Positions 48,972-59,534 of a DNA stretch of 64,000 bases are shown here, piece after piece. The notes under the pieces are model-generated. The model made no database searches and had not been told where the DNA came from. It saw only the letters and a program-made list of their open reading frames with translations. Both the position numbers and the translations under genes were made by a program. Within the stretch, counting starts at the first letter, position 1; every line of letters begins with the position of its first letter. This DNA comes from Nitzschia sp. DOCU1. Taxonomy: Eukaryota; Bacillariophyta; Bacillariophyceae; Bacillariales; Bacillariaceae. The DNA lies in NCBI GenBank assembly GCA_951394045.1, contig OX596001.1:62001-126000 (forward strand), read 5' to 3'.

Positions 48972-51900
48972 CTAGGTACAGCAATTTCTTTCGGCACAAC
49001 ATGAACAAGCTAGATCGTCGGAAGAACAGTCCGCGCAGGCAAAGGCGATAGTTGGATTGGCATCACAAACTTCTTCCAGCGATCCACTCAAGTCGTTGTT
49101 CGTAAATCTGAGCTCACGAAGACTTGTCCACGTACTCAAATCGGGAATGGAACCACTGAGAAAGTTGGAATCTTGAGATGGGACGCAATAAACAAGGGTG
49201 TGGCGGGTCAGAAGCAAGAAGAAGACACGGGGTCGGTATTTCGTTGCACGCTACCTTCAGGACTTACCGATCAATACCGATGTCAACTTGCTCAGCTGGG
49301 ATAGCTCAATCGGCAGCGTTCCCTGGAGACGATTTCCGTCTTCAAGGAGCAACAACAGAAGAACGAAGAGTCAGAACAATAAACCACCAAAGATTCCCCG
49401 CCATCTGCTTATGCAAAGACTTACTCAGTTGAAGGCTCGTGAGCCCCGTCAACAGTCCCATCTCGGATGGAATAGTCCCCGATAAATCAGTATAGTCTAC
49501 AAAACAGACAGGGAAAGGAATTAGAAAGGAGTTGGGAGCGACAGCTACTTTTTCACGACTCGGCTGCAGTGCAATACGTACCCAATTGAAGCGACTGAAG
49601 CCGGCTCGACATGCCAAGTTCAGTCGGGATTATTGAGCTAAGGTTGGGATTCCCTCCCAGGTCAAAAGAAATTAGCGCGGAAAGCATTCCGATCTCAGTG
49701 GGAATTCCACCCACAAAGTCATTTTGGTCTGGGGTCGGAAAAGTAAAAGAGGACATGAGAAATCAATCCCTCGGTATCATCGGTCTGCCGAAATAGCGTA
49801 CCTAGGAGAATCGACTCGAGTGAACCGACCGAGAAGAGCTCCGTAGGGATACTGACTCCCTCGAACTTATTCAAGCTCAGCGAAATTGATCGCAACAGTG
49901 GCGTTGTGTCGTTCTGGAAGGAAGTAGGGATACTTCCAGTAAGAAGATTCGAAGCTAGTTCCAATACGCTCAAACGAGAGCAATTTCCTAGCTCGCTAGG
50001 AACGGGACCCACTAGCGCATTCTCAGACAGATCTAACCTTTCCAAAGAATTCACTAGCCCGAGCTCGGTCGGAATAGTCCCTTCGAGATTGTTGTCCGTC
50101 AAGATGAGTGTATTCAGACCGCCAACGATTCGACTCAGCTCGGTAGGGATGGAAGATCCCATAAAATCATTTCCAGTCAACGTCAATTCTTTGAGCGATG
50201 AAAAATATCCAATTTCGCTTGGTATAGATCCTTGAAGGCCATGGTCCTGGAGTTGTATTCGCACTTCTCCAATGTCATTGTCGGAACAAGAGATTCCTTC
50301 TTGAATGAAAGATGACGCATCCCCATCATTCCAATCGCAAATCGACAGTTTGGACAACCATCGATCTGTCGAGCCCGTTCCAACGATAAAGTCTTCAAGA
50401 CCGAGCGAATAAAACAGAACAGCAGCAATGTATCGCTCTTGTAATTCAGCGGTTGACATTGTTATTGTCTGGTTAGCAACTGGATCATCATGTTGTACCA
50501 GGCCCTCATTGGCGAGCCATAGAATAGCTTTGTATTGCGGAGTACCTGGTGTCTCAAGATCTTTACGACTGGAAACCCCCATTTGATCAACTAAGGCGAG
50601 AGCATCTTCTATTCCCGCTCTGCTGGTGGGAGCTGCAGTCGGAACTGTGAGAGAGGTGGCAGGCGTACTTGGCGTGCTATTCGAGGGCGTACTGCTCAAG
50701 GGCGTGCCGTCATCATCCGGATTTCGAGTGGCGACAATTGCCGCCACCACCACCACAACAACCACTAAAGCTAGAGCGCCGCCCCTCCAAAGCCATCTTC
50801 TTCCGCGGTCTTTCTGCTCTGGCTCGCCCATACTCAACGTCTCTCTGTTAGGAGTAGACGCGCTATGATTGGCTTGACCGATGGGTTCTGCCTCGCGAGC
50901 TGTGTCGCGTCTGGCGCTGTTTGTATCATGCGACGAGCCTCGTGGAATCCCGTCATTGCAGCCTTGTTCGACGACTTCTAGTAACGGAGGGGGGCGTAAT
51001 ACTGCTGCATGGTCGAAGTTCCCTTCTTGAACATGAGCATTGGTCTCGGACGGCGCGGGACTCGGTAAAACTCGAGCCTTGAATTCTCTGGACGGAGACG
51101 TCGTCAGGTGGCTTACTGTCAGGTCTGGTGCGGGAACGCGGGTTCGAGCTCTTGGAGCCTGACCTGGAGCCACCACATAGGCTCCCACCTGCGGCGTTGG
51201 TTGTCCCACATCCGACCGAGAAACCTTCCCAGTTGGCATCGTAGCTTCTTCTTCCACCAAGATGCAGTCGTCAATTTTAGCTATACGTCTTCTATCTCGC
51301 GTTCCCGGCGACACGCCGAATGCTCCTGGCGACGACACAGCTCTCTTCATGTCCGCCGCATTGATTCCTCCTTTGGTGGGTGACTTGCCAATGTGGGGGC
51401 TGTGCCGGGAGGACGTCGGAGACACGTAGTACGAAGAGGCGTTTTTTCCAACTTTACTAGCCGAGTGGGGGATGCTAGCACTTGGTTGTGGGGACGACGG
51501 GTAATAACCAGAAGCACTTTTCGTTTCGCGTTGAGAGTGGTTGCTTCCTGAAAGTATACGCTGCTCCACAATTCTCGACATTTCGCCATGAGAGTGGTTA
51601 CTCCCAGAAAGTAAACGTTTTTCTTTCAACATCACGTCGTCGTTATTCACGGCCAGTGGTGGGGCAGATGGCATGGGCGATCTCTCCCCCAATCCATCCG
51701 ATGGAACATCATTTTCATGCAATGAAAAGCGGATAGAGGAAAGCGACCCCCCGTTCGATTCGGTCTCCATAACGATATTCGATGAGGACGGTCTTTCTTC
51801 CATTCCTTGTCCGCTCGCCATTACAACTGTGCCTGGTTCCTCAATTGGGGCGATAATATCATCTAGCACCGAAAATGGAATACTTGATAGAGAAGCCTCG

Positions 51901-52367
51901 TTGGGGTCTTCTTCGCCGCCACCAGCGAAGGATGTTGCAGCAGCTGACGCCCCTGATAGCCTTTCATCTACCCCCAGAGTGCGTGTGCCATGTTCACTTG
52001 TGACGACAAAGGATGTGGGTTCCCCGATAGGACCGACAATCGCAGTGTCATCGTCGTTGATCAGCGAAAATCGGATTGCAGAATGTGCTGAACCCCCCCA
52101 GTCATGATCTCCAGTTGTTACCGGTGGCCCTGATTCCTGGATAGAAGATAATGATCGTGTGGAGGATCCTAGTGATGTTGCCGCCAATAAGGTCTTTTGG
52201 CGGGGCGCCCCTGGTGTTCTCTGATTAGGATGGTGTTGCTTCGGGGTCGCTTTCGGCGGATGCTTTACGTTATCATCGCCTTCTGTTGGGACAAAAATCT
52301 GTTGATTCCATGAGGATGAAAGCGCTGCTGCTACGGTTGGTGCTGGAATGATACTTTTATCCTCCAT
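48972..52367 (-). CDS. LRR membrane protein C, five exons
   Basis: Exons on the complement: 49802-52367, 49582-49728, 49425-49496, 49268-49339, 48972-49171; 1018 aa, all introns phase 1. The 520-residue head is Ser-rich, with SLSSIRFSL-type motifs repeated four times (SSIPFSV, SSIRFSL, SAIRFSL), RRRIAKIDDC and the GAYVVAPGQAPRAR motif shared by this family. The span is GGALALVVVVVVVAAIVATR (about 527-548). Outside: a TPQYKAILWLANEG domain, ERYIAAVLFYSLG and a CDWNDG cap, LRRs such as NTLILTDNNLEGTIPTEL and LSVLELASNLLTGSIP, closing with the Cys-rich CSCCAERNCC end. It differs from A/B in head and cap but shares the overall plan, with more LRRs fused into exon 1. Confidence 0.88.
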
Positions 52368-52729
52368 CTTCCTCCGGATGCTTGGTCAAAACGAGAAAGT
52401 ATCGATACAAGTGAAATATGGCTAAGACTGCTTCATTTTTTATGCGTGCATGTAGCTCGGCCAGAGATGGACACGATATCCCGGATCGGCAAAAACTATT
52501 TAGAGATATTTTGGTCGCGGTGTCTCCGGCAGCTACGTCATTCAGCCGCAGATGGTTTCTCTACTTTTGCTTCTTCCGAATGTCCGTCCGGAACCACCAA
52601 AGTTCCGGTCGGCGAGGATCAACGACAACACAGGTTCCATGAGCAGTCAATTTAAGAAGCGATGCAAGGCGGCCGGAATCCCCTCACGTTCGACGTAAGT
52701 GTGCCGAACACTCTAGAATTAGGCCCACC

Positions 52730-53365
52730 CCGACCGTTGTAAATTCGCTGTAATGGATCGCTGTAATGACCCGAAAGGCCATTCGTACGATGGACGGACT
52801 TCATTACAGCGATTTTTTAGGCTGTTACGCGAAATGAATACCCCCGATCCTGGATATTCATTTCGCGTAAATTCGCTGTAAATTATCGGGCCAAGCAAGA
52901 CCGACGCCTTTAATTCAAGCTGCTCGTTAAAAGTCGCTGCGCCCGCGAATCGCTCACGCACGAACGCATCGGTTGATTATTGCACTCTCGCACCGCAACA
53001 CACTCCATACCAGGTACACTCGTTGCCACTACGATTGTTGCCACTACTACTTGGAATCAGTACTCATGTCTTTGTCCAACGAGGAGTTGTTGAAAGCCCT
53101 GGGTGGTGGTACAAATGTAGAGGAGGACGACGTTGTTATTGAAGACAAGATAGCTAATATCGTTACTACTTAGGAAATGGCGCCATGATGGCACTCGGTA
53201 AAGCTGAGACATTGCTACACTTCTACGGGACCCATTTGAATCTTATTACCCAATTCATTTCGGCACCTTCCGACCGTGCGACAGATTTAGCGTAATTAGG
53301 CTCTTTTCCGGATGGAAGGACGGACCAATTACAGCGATTTATTACAGCGAATTTACAACGGTCGG
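52730..53365. mobile_element. 636-bp TIR element (MITE-like)
   Basis: Terminal inverted repeats of 38 bp with two mismatches: 52730-52767 begins CCGACCGTTGTAAATTCGCT, and 53328-53365 reads the same on the minus strand. Each TIR contains ATTCGCTGTAAT and ATCGCTGTAAT, a doubled motif. Further inverted GCTGTAA/TTACAGC units lie inside (about 52804, 52870), with a GGACGGAC block near each end. No clear target-site duplication. It lies between LRR genes C and D. Confidence 0.85.
53066..53173 (+). CDS. Short ORF inside the TIR element
   Basis: 35 codons from an ATG in good context (TACTC before it). MSLSNEELLKALGGG is followed by an acidic stretch (VEEDDVVIEDKIANIV). It may be the relic of the parent element's protein start or chance; no family recognised. 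Confidence 0.25.
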   Translation: MSLSNEELLKALGGGTNVEEDDVVIEDKIANIVTT

Positions 53366-53671
53366 AACGCCACTTAGGGGGCCGCCGGTAGCGTGCGGAT
53401 TTGGTTGGTGGGGCCGGCGGGGAATTCGACAGCTGAATGAATCAGGCACCAGAGTAGTAGGGGGTAGCTATCATAGTAGTAACTGTGACAGTATAAGACG
53501 CCAACCAAGCAAAGTGTAGTAAAAAATGTAGTATTAGAAATGTAGCTAAAGGAATAGCAACGATACTGCATAGAACTACTGATAGCAGCCACCAAGAACG
53601 CGATGAGGACATGCCGCGGCAAGAAGAAGCCCTGAAGCATCCGTCCTGAAGGCGTTCTACTAGAAGCCGTA

Positions 53672-56589
53672 TCATGTACAACAAAATCGCTCGGCACAAC
53701 ACGAGCATACAACGTTCTGGGAATTACAGTCGGCACAGGCAAATTCAAGTGTCGGACTGCTGGCATCGCATACTTCGTCCAACGATCCACTCAACTTGTT
53801 GCTGCTAAATTGGAACTCTATCACTTGCGACCAATTACTCAAATCGGGAATGGAACCGGTGAGGAAATTAGTGTCTGATATTTGGGGAAAATGACAGTAA
53901 GGAGTGAGAATCTAAGAGTTCGGAGAGCTCCGACGGCCTGAGGCTGTATTAGTATATTGCTGAACGTACCGATCACGAAGGAGGTCAATTGGCTGAGCTG
54001 GGCAAACTCCGTGGGAATGGTTCCTTCTAGAAGGTTACCGTCTGCGAAAGATAATAGAAGGATGAGATATCGCATGTAAATCCATTCGGCCCAGCGTGCA
54101 TCGCGGATGCCGCCACGCCACTTATAATGTTATCAGTAAAGAACAAATGCACTCCCACCCAGCTAGAACTGTCGTCTTCAGCAGAACTTACTCAGTTTTA
54201 GGCTTGTCAATTCGACAACTATTCCCATTTCGGACGGAAGATTCCCGCTGAGAGCACTGTAGTCTGCAGGAAGAATAGGAGAAGAGAGAAGGATAGTTTG
54301 GATGAGGATAAGTGTCGGAGTCCATTCAGATTCAACGAAGTAGGTTCTACGCACCAAGAGTGAACGACTGTAATCGAGTCAATAGTCCAAGCTCAGTCGG
54401 GAGAGTGGATCCGAGATTGTAGTTCTGCCCTAGCTTCAAGAATGATAGTGCCGTCAGCATTCCAATTTCCGTCGGGATACTACCAACCAAGTCATTATTG
54501 TCTTTTAGTCAAACCAAAACATTTAGCAGAAGGTGAGCCATAGGAAAAATCCATTCCACCAGTCGGCGAATCATATGTTCAATCGCTTACCTAGACGAAG
54601 TTCGGCCAAATTAGTCAACGAGAATAGCCCCTCAGGAATCATTGCTCCACTTAGCTTGTTCAAACTTAAATCGAGCACTTCCAGTTCTAAGCAACTCGCA
54701 AGCCCCACGGGTATAGATCCTTCCAATTGATTGTCTGACAAAGCCACGTCCTGCAAAGATCCCATCAAGCATAGCTCTGTAGGTATGGAGCCTCCAATAT
54801 TGTTCCGGTTCAAGTCCAGCACACGAAGATTCTGTAGAAGACCAAGCTCGGTGGGAAGAGAAGTTCGCTGAAAATCGTTTCCGGACAGCACCAGTGCTTC
54901 CAGCGACTGGAGCGAGCCAACTTCGGAGACGATAGAGCCCTGAAGGCCATGATCGTCTAACCGGATAGTCATTCCAGTGGAACATGAGATCCCTTGGGAA
55001 GAAACGCCACTTCCGTCGTTCCAGTCGCATATCGGCAACTGTGAAAGCCACGGACCAAAGGCCGAGCTATACAAAGATGCGCTTTCAAGCCCGAGGGAAT
55101 AGTAAAGAACAGCTGCAATGTAACGATCGTAAATGGATGCTTTCAGCGCCGCATTTTCTGGATCTAGTTGGGCGGGATCGACATTGGCTAGCCACCGCAC
55201 TGCACTGTACTGTGGTGTGCCTTCGGTTTCTAGGTCGAGGCTGCTTGACACGTTCTTGTCGACCAACAGCTGCACAAAGCTTTGTGTCCGTGCGATATTA
55301 GTCGGAGCATTCGTGATAGGGTGTGGTGTTGGGAGAACCATGACACTTGGTGAGGCTGTTGGTACCATTACGATAGTTTGTGAAGACTTCTTATCTTGCG
55401 AGCCTTCTGGGCTTTTGGTCAAGACGACCGCCGCAGCAATTCCGGCCGAAAGTAGGACAAGTCCACAGGCCAAACCCGTCCACAGCCGAGACGCCCGCCA
55501 GGAAGTTCCTTTTTCATTTTGTTGACCCTCAAACATGGGCAGCGTGTCAGATGTGCCACTGCTGTTTTTGGAGTCCTGCGTTCTGTCTACTTGGCTGGTT
55601 CTGTCCGCCGTTTCTTCTTCATTGGACATCATATCAGTCACGGTAAAGGCTCTGGAATTTGCTGGATCAGCACTTAGTTGACTAGATGTCAGCAAGTAGT
55701 CGTCAAAACTACGGGTACGAGCCCGAGGCTCCTGGCCAGGTGCCACGGCAAAAGCCCCCGCCCGAAATTCGTGTTCGACGGCTAGTTCCTCAGATTCTTC
55801 ATACTCTGCATCTCGGAGGGCGTCGAGCTGAGCTGTTCTTCTTCGATCTAAATTTGGAGGAGCTACTGCCGCTCGCATGAAATTATCTTCCTCGTCTTCC
55901 TCGTTGATGCTGTTGGTTCCGACGACGACGGAACCGGTCGAATCGATTTCTTTTGCGTTTTGAGGCTGGGCAAACGCGCTCGTTCCACGTGTCCTCTTTT
56001 TGATAGTGGTGTATACGTTGTTATCGAGGGTGGGGTTGGAGTGCTGCAACCGAAGTGCAACTGTAGTAGGTCTAGGAGGATTCTGCGAAGACATGGGGGC
56101 TGGTTCACTCGCACGCCCTTGGGTTCCAAACGAGGATGTGGGTAGTAACTGCCGGCATCCTTTGGAATCGTTGACGTCCCCTTTGCTGACTACAGGGGGT
56201 GTTAGATGAGTAGTTGCGAGACGGGGTGGCCGCAAAGAACCGGGGCAATCGATCTCAGGTTGTCGGCCATAGGGTTGTTTCGAAAAATCTGCACGAGGCA
56301 AACTGCCTTCACCATAAGCCCTGTCGTTTGGCCTACTACTGCTCATCGTCGGTCGATAATTTTTTGGAGTGCAAAGACCGCCGTCTGACTCGACTCTGGT
56401 TCCGCTTGGAAGCGGCGAATGGGACCGAGAGGTCCGGATGGGTGGACTCATACTCATCGTCGACGCTTTCGACGTGCGTGCCTGACGAGGGCGGACTGTT
56501 TCACTTCTTTTCTCATGTTCGGCTTGGCGAGGGACATGCACTTGCTGGTGCCACGACGGGTGGGCAATTCTCCCCATGTCGTCCATCAT
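53672..56589 (-). CDS. LRR membrane protein D, five exons
   Basis: Exons on the complement: 54591-56589, 54355-54501, 54192-54263, 53970-54041, 53672-53874; 830 aa, all introns phase 1, with the same exon lengths as gene C for exons 2-4 (147, 72, 72). ATG 56589 matches the start of gene C in position. The head contains DRRRTAQLDALRDAEYEE and GAFAVAPGQEPRARTR. The span is about 367-390 (TGLACGLVLLSAGIAAAVVL). Outside: TPQYSAVRWLANVDPAQL, DRYIAAVLYYSLGLE and CDWNDGSG caps, LRRs such as LRVLDLNRNNIGGSIPTEL, and a CSCCAERFCCT end. C and D are sister genes, in tandem on one strand with the TIR element between them. Confidence 0.88.
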
Positions 56590-57925
56590 GGTGACAGTAA
56601 CAATCAAAGGATATAAACAGTCGAATCGACAGCGTATTGTTGAAATGGGTTTGTTGGCGGGGTGGTGTGGAAATGCCTTGGCAAGTACCGCCGTCGGTGT
56701 CGGCACCTTGCTTTCATGAGATTGCAAGGCCTACAACACTCCGTCCTTCGGTGATACGATTTGGTAGTCGGGAAAATATCGGCCTCGAATTTGACGTTCG
56801 TGACTTCTGTAATGAAATACAATTGCCCAAGTTCTCCTGAATGAGACTTAGCATCCGAAGGACATATTTTATTAACAATTGCCCCGAAGAGCATATAAGT
56901 AAGGCTAGACATAAAGGAAATAATAAACATACGTCGGTGACCCTTCTTTGATAAGTGACGTGGTGGTAAGAGTTTCGGCGAAGAGAGGCGATTGGACAGC
57001 TAAACAGAAGCACAAACGCCATTTATTGAGAACTGAAAGGCAAAGACAAACAGCCACGTCACCACGATATCTTTCTTCAACGACACTGACATGTGATGCC
57101 GATGAGGATGAGAGATCGACGTACCCAATCCAGTTCACAATTCCATTTCATCTTCTCGGCGTCTCTCTTCCATCATGTCAAAGTAAGAGAAGAATATACT
57201 GTGCTCGGGTTGCGGCCATTTCTCAAAGAAAGTTCGATCACTTTTCGCATGGTGCCGATTCCTATCGGCGACACTTTGCTTCGATTCGACAAAGAAGACA
57301 GCCACTGCTTCTTAGAGCAAGGCGGACACTGTGACGAGTACGGATTTGCCTCTTCCATGCCAGTCGGCGGTAATGAACGGGCGAACTAATAACTCGACCG
57401 TCTTTGGAGAAAGACGAAGAATAATAATGAAGGAGCAATTAGTATTGGCGACAAGAACCACATGAACCTGCTTTGGAACGAACATTGCTCTCATCAGACG
57501 CTGGTGCAAGAAACAACATCGCTTCTGCTGGATACTACTTTGTTGTTTACAATTTTTGTTGTTTATTGAGTTTAGATATGGTTGTACGAGGCGACACTCC
57601 CGCATCCGGCGCGCTAGCGAGGACGAGAACAACAAAGAAAGGCGTTTTTGTTCTTGCCTGCAGACGACGACCACCACATCATGAAAAAGGACCAGAATAA
57701 CCAGCACCAGGCTGGCAGCCAGCAGCCAGCATTAGTGCCGTCCATCCTTCTTGCTTCTTTCTTAGTTGTGGTGGAGCCCACTATCAAGAAGAACTCTTCA
57801 AAGTTTGGCGGTGCTGAGTTTGCTTTGTGGGCTATATAGCTAGCAGTGGCCATCGGTGTGCCGATCCCGCCGTGAAGAAGCGTACACCCGATATGTTTCG
57901 CTTTTGGCTCATCTTCAAACAAAAA
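56590..57925. other. Intergenic region
   Basis: Several short frames on both strands, none recognisable; the best is on the plus strand near 57150-57389 (VPIPIGDTLLRFDKEDSHCF), which I could not assign. Confidence 0.35.
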
Positions 57926-58759
57926 CTAGTCGGCGCTCATGCTTGAACTCTTTCGGTCTAGATACGCTTCTCGGAGTGCACGAAGCTGGAGTCGACGTCT
58001 TCGGTCCGAAGGAACCCCCGTTTGGAGAGGGGCTGGTTGTGGAGCCCCTGCAGCAGTGGGTCCTACCAAAACGTGACCTTGTCCATCTTCTTTTCTGGTA
58101 GATTCGGACTTGGTCTTTGTAGGATACGACTCATATGCTCCAGGCTTGGAAAAACAAGGATCGTCGTCGTCACAATCATCCTCGTCGGCACTGATGCTTG
58201 AGCCTTTGCGATCAAGATGCGCTTCGTGAAGCGCACGAAGTTGCAGTTCACGCCGTCGGTCGGCAGCATTCGTTGAAACTGCTATAGAGGCACCAGCTGA
58301 TGCTGGTGGTGGCTCCGATAAATGTCGTACTAGCTGGCTTGTTCTTTCGGGAGGACAACAGCGATCGTTGTTCGATTCGGCTTCCCTTGGTGCGCTTCTT
58401 GATGTCCTTGTAGTGCTGGAAGTCGTCATTGTAGCAGTATCTTCTTCCGCAATCTTATCAACAGCCTGCTGCAGATGAAAACAGGATAAACTGGCTTCCG
58501 GTGGTGGTTCAAGCACCAGGAGCCGCATTTTAGAACATGAAGAACGATGCAATCCGTTATGCTTGCTTATATGACGAGACCACGCATCAGCACTGGTATC
58601 TGATGATGCGTTTTCCTGTAGTTGTGGTGGTGGGATCGAAGACTGTTTCGCAAAGTTTTGGTCTGATTGTACTATGAAGTTCTTGTCGTCAGGTTGATAT
58701 ACCCTCAGGCGCCATGATGGAAACGAGGGTGTAATTGGCCGTGTGATGATCTTCCTCAT
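57926..58759 (-). CDS. Truncated relative of the LRR protein N-terminal head
   Basis: 277 aa from ATG 58759. No LRRs or membrane span. It carries a motif found before the membrane span of the LRR proteins, twice: DRRRELQLRALHEAHLDRKG, then DDDPCFSKPGAYESYPTKT, and again DRRRRLQLRALREAYLDRKS. Gene D has DRRRTAQLDALRDAEYEE in the same context. The second copy ends SMSAD-stop, but the frame continues after the TAG with FEDEPKAKHIG, suggesting a nonsense mutation or truncation. Probably a broken LRR-family gene that kept only its cytoplasmic head; a small stand-alone protein is possible. Confidence 0.5.
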   Translation of the reverse strand: MRKIITRPITPSFPSWRLRVYQPDDKNFIVQSDQNFAKQSSIPPPQLQENASSDTSADAWSRHISKHNGLHRSSCSKMRLLVLEPPPEASLSCFHLQQAVDKIAEEDTATMTTSSTTRTSRSAPREAESNNDRCCPPERTSQLVRHLSEPPPASAGASIAVSTNAADRRRELQLRALHEAHLDRKGSSISADEDDCDDDDPCFSKPGAYESYPTKTKSESTRKEDGQGHVLVGPTAAGAPQPAPLQTGVPSDRRRRLQLRALREAYLDRKSSSMSAD

Positions 58760-59534
58760 CTTGGGGGTGCTGCTGGTGTTGGGGTAAGGTGGGACAACAA
58801 GTCGTCCTTCTTCTTTTTTACTAGTAGTAGAGATAATGCCATTGCCAGGTATGCGAAAAGTTGTGTTCGATGCTGTGAAGATCGAATGCGAATTGCGTCG
58901 CTCTTCTCATTTGTTCACCCTCATTGCGTGGCCTATTCAAAATTGCGAGTTTTTTACAAATAGTATGGGACAATGTCAGGTGTTTTGGACGAATGCGAAT
59001 TGTCGCAATTCTCATTAGTGCTTTGAACGGTTATGGAGCAACACGTTAATTTGTTGAAGTCGGGGATATTTGTTCAATGTTCGCTTAGATTGCCCCCAGC
59101 ACGTTCTCTGATAAGATGAGACGAAGGGCATAAGAGTGATTCACTAGCGTCTCTTCCCCAACCCCTATCTCTGCGCGAAATGACTCCCTGCTGTCTTGAC
59201 GTGTGACCGTGTGACATCCTTGTACTACTATCGACAGGACGGCACCAGACTCTACTCTACTCTCTACTAGTAGTAGTAGTAGAGAGTAGAGAGAGCTCTC
59301 TAGCTAGTAGTAGTAGACTATTACTAAGCCCCTAAATACCGTAGTGAACGAGCACTCTACTAAGCAGTAGTAGTAGAGAAATAGCAGGTATGTCCAAGCA
59401 GCAGGAGCCAACACCACGACGAAGTAGCTGCGACAGACGGTTCGACGAGGAGGAGGCCTCGGACGTTCCAGCCATCATCATTCGTCTCCGACTTCCTGAG
59501 CGATCTTGGCCTTGATCAATTCATCGTCGATTGG
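58760..59534. other. Intergenic region with TAG-rich foldback
   Basis: No gene seen. About 59256-59310 is a run of TCTACTC/TAGTAG repeats forming a hairpin: CTCTACTCTCTACTA, 7-nt loop, TAGTAGAGAGTAGAG. Smaller TAGTAGTAGAG runs follow. Confidence 0.5.

Noticed and set aside
53374..53790. 138-codon minus-strand frame over the last exon of LRR gene D
   Set aside because: Wrong frame for the Cys-rich LRR end; the spliced model accounts for this DNA.
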